Shown one piece after another: positions 15,485-18,119 of a stretch of DNA of 18,119 bases. The notes beneath the pieces are model-generated. The model was not told the DNA's origin. It searched no databases and worked only from the letters and a program-made list of their open reading frames with translations. This DNA is from an uncultured Parolsenella sp. (GTDB lineage: Bacteria > Actinomycetota > Coriobacteriia > Coriobacteriales > Atopobiaceae), in assembly GCA_934668375.1 (NCBI GenBank), contig CAKUNF010000021.1:1-18119 (forward strand), read 5' to 3'. How positions within the stretch are numbered: the stretch's first letter is position 1; every line of letters begins with the position of its first letter. The translations under genes and the position numbers were made by a program.

Positions 15485-15489
15485 CATAT

Positions 15490-15563
15490 GGCGACGTGGC
15501 CAAGTGGTAAGGCATGGGCCTGCAAAGCCCCTACCCCCAGTTCGAATCTGGGCGTCGCCTCCA
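15490..15563 (+). tRNA. tRNA-Cys (anticodon GCA), copy 1
   Basis: Acceptor stem GGCGACG with CGTCGCC, anticodon GCA at 15522-15524, T arm CCCAGTTCGAATCTGGG, discriminator T and encoded CCA. No promoter is evident between it and tRNA-Gly, so it probably depends on read-through. Confidence 0.97.
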
Positions 15564-15571
15564 ATGAACGC

Positions 15572-15602
15572 AACGGTCCGGCATCACGCCGGGCCGTTTT
15601 TT
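15572..15602 (+). terminator. intrinsic terminator of tRNA cassette 1
   Basis: An 11-bp stem (15572-15582 with 15588-15598, one G-T pair) closes the loop ATCAC, with a T-run at 15597-15602. Confidence 0.92.
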
Positions 15603-15637
15603 GTTGGGGTGCTGGCCATCGCGGGCCCATGAAGTCG

Positions 15638-15703
15638 CGAGCGCTGCAAATCAGACAATTACGGGCCCCATCGGGGGCTCAAGTGTCTGATTTGCAGCGC
15701 TCG
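15638..15703. repeat. 66-nt inverted repeat between the tRNA cassettes
   Basis: The arms 15638-15657 and 15684-15703 are a perfect 20-bp inverted repeat (CGAGCGCTGC then AAATCAGACA). The interior adds a further 5-bp stem, GCCCC/GGGGC, around ATCG. There is no T-run or coding gene. The palindrome resembles a small non-autonomous or REP-like element; its nature is unknown. Confidence 0.85.
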
Positions 15704-15804
15704 GTGAATTGAGGGATGGGTGTGGACGCCGGGGGGGGTCGTGCACTGCTGCTCGCGCTCCCTCTCGCTTATCGGCATGCCGAGAAAAAGTTTTTCGAAT
15801 TTGC

Positions 15805-15833
15805 TTGGCTTGGGCGAGAAGTTTGTGTATAGT
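15805..15833 (+). promoter_or_regulatory. promoter of tRNA-Gly/tRNA-Cys cassette 2
   Basis: TTGGCT (15805-15810) and TATAGT (15828-15833) are 17 nt apart, with an A/T-rich block upstream (15783-15802). The box is followed by ATTTCCTCGCACG, close to cassette 1 in layout although the upstream sequence has diverged. Confidence 0.78.
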
Positions 15834-15845
15834 ATTTCCTCGCAC

Positions 15846-15921
<76 letters not shown>

Positions 15922-15931
15922 TGTGAATGAG

Positions 15932-15959
15932 GGGCCGGCCACAAACGGCCGGCCCTTTT
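15932..15959 (+). terminator. terminator-like hairpin between tRNA-Gly and tRNA-Cys, copy 2
   Basis: Same GGGCCGGCC/GGCCGGCCC stem and TTTTC tail as in cassette 1, conserved without change. Confidence 0.75.
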
Positions 15960-15964
15960 CATAT

Positions 15965-16038
15965 GGCGACGTGGCCAAGTGGTAAGGCATGGGCCTGCAA
16001 AGCCCCTACCCCCAGTTCGAATCTGGGCGTCGCCTCCA
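15965..16038 (+). tRNA. tRNA-Cys (anticodon GCA), copy 2
   Basis: Identical in sequence to the tRNA-Cys at 15490-15563, including the encoded CCA. Confidence 0.97.
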
Positions 16039-16048
16039 TCGAACGTAC

Positions 16049-16086
16049 GCGGTCCAGCCTCAACGGTTGGGCCGCTTTCTCTTTTT
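16049..16086 (+). terminator. intrinsic terminator of tRNA cassette 2
   Basis: GCGGTCCAGCC (16049-16059) pairs with GGTTGGGCCGC (16065-16075, two G-T pairs) around the loop TCAAC, then TTTCTCTTTTT. Confidence 0.9.
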
Positions 16087-16162
16087 GGATACCATACCTA
16101 TACGGTGCCAACACCGGGCGCCGATCGCCTGTCGTCTCGCTTTTGCCGGTTAGGGGCGCGCC

Positions 16163-17128
16163 TTGCTCAATGTCCTGCTCATCCTCGCCTTCTTCGGGCT
16201 CGTTTACGTGGCCGTGCAGCACCTTGCGCGCACGCTTGGCTACCGCTCGGCGCGCGGCAGGAGCTTCCGCAGGCTCGTCCACAGGGGAAAGGTGCCCGCC
16301 GAGCTCACCGAGGCGGCTGACGAGGTCATCATCGACCGTCAGCGGCGTCGCAGCGCGCGCAAGCACCACGACCCGGCCTACGCGAGCCTCAAGACCCAGC
16401 CCAAGCCGCGCCTCTCCAGTGAGCAGGTCCAGGCGCTGCGCGAGGCCCGCGCCTCGGTGCGCGAGGACTACCTCGACCACATGCGTCCGGGCTTTTACCA
16501 CTACGTGATCATCTTCATCGTGGCGAGCGTGGCGGGCCTCATCCTCGAGATGGTGTGGATGTTCGTCTCGAGCGGCCGCACGGAGCTGCGCGTGGGCCTC
16601 GTGTGGGGGCCGTTCTCGCCCCTGTACGGCTTTGGGGCGTGCCTGCTCACGATGGTGCTGTGGAACTTCCGCACGGCGCCCAAGGGTCAGGTGTTCGTGC
16701 TCTCCGCGCTTCTCGGCGGAGGCCTCGAGCAGACGACGGGCATGCTCATGGAGAACCTCTTCCATGCGCAGTCGTGGACCTACCTGGGGCTGCCGGACGC
16801 CATCACGCAGTGGATCGCGTGGCGCTTCATCTTTGCGTGGGGCGTCATCGGGCTCGTGTGGTGCCGCGTGGTCATGCCCGAGGTGATCTATCGCATCGGC
16901 GAGCCCACGACGCGCGCCCAGGTGGTCATCGTGACGGTCATGACGGTGTTTCTCATCGTGGATATGCTCGCCACGGTGTTCTGCTTCTATCGCAAGGCGC
17001 AGCGAGACGTAGGACTCCCGCCGGCGAACCCGGTGGACGAGTACGTGGACGCCCACTTCAACGACGAGTTCATCGCGAACAGGTTCCAGAACCTCGTGGT
17101 GGGGCAGGACCTGGAGCCAAACAAGTAG
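16163..17128 (+). CDS. multi-pass membrane protein of the CmpB-like family (PF06541)
   Basis: A 321-residue integral membrane protein that I recognise as a 'putative ABC transporter permease' of the CmpB type (PF06541). The family's real function is unknown. One N-terminal membrane helix (residues 1-20) is followed by a basic, charged cytoplasmic stretch (about 25-105). About five more helices follow from residue 112, with the family-typical WGPFSPLYGFGACLL and LEQTTGMLMENLF segments. The start is the TTG at 16163, giving LNVLLILAFFGLVYVAV, with AGGGGC at 16152-16157 upstream; the nearby ATG at 16170 is out of frame. It follows the tRNA terminator and probably forms an operon with the next gene, 42 nt downstream. 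No convincing promoter was seen. Confidence 0.85.
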   Translation: MLNVLLILAFFGLVYVAVQHLARTLGYRSARGRSFRRLVHRGKVPAELTEAADEVIIDRQRRRSARKHHDPAYASLKTQPKPRLSSEQVQALREARASVREDYLDHMRPGFYHYVIIFIVASVAGLILEMVWMFVSSGRTELRVGLVWGPFSPLYGFGACLLTMVLWNFRTAPKGQVFVLSALLGGGLEQTTGMLMENLFHAQSWTYLGLPDAITQWIAWRFIFAWGVIGLVWCRVVMPEVIYRIGEPTTRAQVVIVTVMTVFLIVDMLATVFCFYRKAQRDVGLPPANPVDEYVDAHFNDEFIANRFQNLVVGQDLEPNK

Positions 17129-17170
17129 GGGACCCAGCGCCCGCGTGGGCGCGCGACGATTGGACAAGAC

Positions 17171-17884
17171 ATGTTTGAGAACGAGAACTTCAACCGGGGC
17201 ATCGAGCCGCTCGAGCCCCTGGCAACCGAGGTGCGCGCGGGAGACGGAAGGCGCCTGTCGCTGCGAGGCTACAGCCTGGCGCTCACGGGCTTTGTGCTTG
17301 CGGGCTTTCTCGTGATGGGCGGGTGCGCGAGCCTGTTTGCGAGCCCGGCGTTCCTCGTGGGTGTGATGGACCACTACCTGAGCATCGCGGTTCTGAGCTT
17401 CGTGGCCTCCGTCGCGGGCATCGTGATGATGGGGTCGGGCAGGAAGCGCCAGGCCGTGGGGCTGTCGCTTGCGGGCTATGCGGTGTTCGTGCTGTCGTTT
17501 GGCTTCACGACGTCGACGATCCTGCTGAGCTACACCGCCGCGACGATCAGCACGGCGTTTTTGGCCACGGCCGGCATCGTGTGCGTGTTCGCGTGCCTGG
17601 GCATTGCGATGCCGCAGGTGTTCGAGAAGATCCAGGGCGTGCTCGCCGGCGCGCTGCTCGCGCTCATCGTGGTGCAGGTCGTGATGCTGTTTCTGGGCGT
17701 GAGCCAGACGTGGATCGACTTCGTGGTCATCGTGGTGTTCTGTGGGTTCATCGGCTACGACTTCCACAAGGCGATGTACGACGAGCCCACGCTCGTGAAC
17801 GCCGTGTACAACGCCTCCGAGCTGTTCTTGGACATCATCAACGTGTTCGTGCGCGTGCTGTCGATTCTGGGGAACCGTGACTAG
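17171..17884 (+). CDS. Bax inhibitor-1/YccA family membrane protein
   Basis: A 237-residue protein with seven likely membrane segments beginning near residue 36. The C-terminus is diagnostic for the Bax inhibitor-1 (UPF0005/YccA) family: FIGYDFHKAMYDE followed by ELFLDIINVFVRVLSILGNRD, with the paired aspartates that form the di-aspartyl pH/calcium sensor in studied members such as YetJ. Bacterial members include calcium-leak channels and FtsH-interacting proteins; the role here is not known. The ATG at 17171 lies 42 nt after the CmpB-like gene with only a weak ribosome binding site, suggesting coupled expression. Length is normal. No strong terminator follows; an AT-rich imperfect inverted repeat (17939-17951 with 17960-17972) may contribute. 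Confidence 0.9.
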   Translation: MFENENFNRGIEPLEPLATEVRAGDGRRLSLRGYSLALTGFVLAGFLVMGGCASLFASPAFLVGVMDHYLSIAVLSFVASVAGIVMMGSGRKRQAVGLSLAGYAVFVLSFGFTTSTILLSYTAATISTAFLATAGIVCVFACLGIAMPQVFEKIQGVLAGALLALIVVQVVMLFLGVSQTWIDFVVIVVFCGFIGYDFHKAMYDEPTLVNAVYNASELFLDIINVFVRVLSILGNRD

Positions 17885-17981
17885 CGCGTTGCGCGCGATT
17901 GGATGCCTCTGGCGATATGGGCGCTGACCTGCGAATTCTCAAAAAGATTTGGCTTCGAGCAAAATTTTTTGAAATTGTGGG

Positions 17982-18010
17982 TTGCATCGGGCGCGGGGCT
18001 TAGGTATATT
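17982..18010 (+). promoter_or_regulatory. promoter of tRNA-Val(GAC)
   Basis: TTGCAT (17982-17987) and TATATT (18005-18010) are 17 nt apart. An A/T-rich block at 17935-17976 just upstream is a likely UP element. ACTCCTCGCGC follows the -10 box. Confidence 0.82.
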
Positions 18011-18042
18011 ACTCCTCGCGCTGAAACGCGCACCAGAGCTTC

Positions 18043-18117
18043 GGGCGTTTAGCTCAGGGGGAGAGCGCTTCCCTGACACGGAAGAGGTCACAAGTTCAAA
18101 TCTTGTAACGCCCACCA
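18043..18117 (+). tRNA. tRNA-Val (anticodon GAC)
   Basis: Acceptor stem GGGCGTT with AACGCCC, anticodon GAC at 18075-18077 in the loop CTGACAC between CTTCC and GGAAG, T arm ACAAGTTCAAATCTTGT, discriminator A and encoded CCA. The window ends 2 nt later, so further tRNA genes may follow. Confidence 0.97.
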
Positions 18118-18119
18118 AA

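Noticed and set aside
15959..17767. Long minus-strand open frame opposite the two membrane protein genes and into a tRNA
   Set aside because: It runs through tRNA-Cys and a terminator, is rich in His/Asp/Glu, and lies opposite well-supported membrane proteins.

Overview
The window reads as the chromosome of a high-GC Gram-positive bacterium, most likely of the Coriobacteriia (an Olsenella/Atopobium/Collinsella-like organism). This is inferred from strong G/C bias at third codon positions, the pgk-tpiA-(gpmI)-secG gene order typical of Actinobacteria, GTG and TTG starts, and a coriobacterial-type AbiEi/DUF559-like orphan protein. I could not run any search, so the assignment is from recognition only.

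Layout. 1-2794 is a glycolytic operon: the end of pgk, then tpiA (8 nt overlap) and gpmI, closed by an intrinsic terminator. 2861-3771 is a foreign-looking insert: a REP-associated tyrosine transposase (RAYT) with lower GC, bracketed by three copies of a 33-bp palindrome-ended repeat. It separates gpmI from secG (3828-4088). 4200-10393 is a complete oligopeptide ABC transporter operon (substrate-binding lipoprotein, two permeases, two ATPases) with its own promoter and a structured leader. The binding-protein gene carries a one-base frameshift in a C-run. 10394-10667 holds the operon terminator and four copies of a 25-bp repeat in a two-forward, two-reverse arrangement. A convergent AbiEi/DUF559-like gene follows on the minus strand.

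11835-12014 is a tRNA-Leu(GAG) unit. 12124-15274 encodes a partner-switching signalling pair: a PAS/GAF sensor with a SpoIIE/RsbU-type phosphatase, and one protein that fuses an RsbV-like STAS domain to an RsbW-like HATPase. No sigma factor gene is seen beside them. 15330-16086 contains two tRNA-Gly(GCC)/tRNA-Cys(GCA) cassettes that share a perfect 200-bp direct repeat, separated by a spacer with a long inverted repeat. 16163-17884 encodes two multi-pass membrane proteins (CmpB-like PF06541 and Bax inhibitor-1 family). The window ends with a tRNA-Val(GAC) unit.

How it works together: glycolysis, protein export (SecG), peptide import and tRNA supply are housekeeping functions. The accessory interest lies in the RAYT and its repeats, the STAS-kinase fusion module, the two other repeat families, and the duplicated tRNA cassettes, whose promoters share a common design with the other tRNA units.
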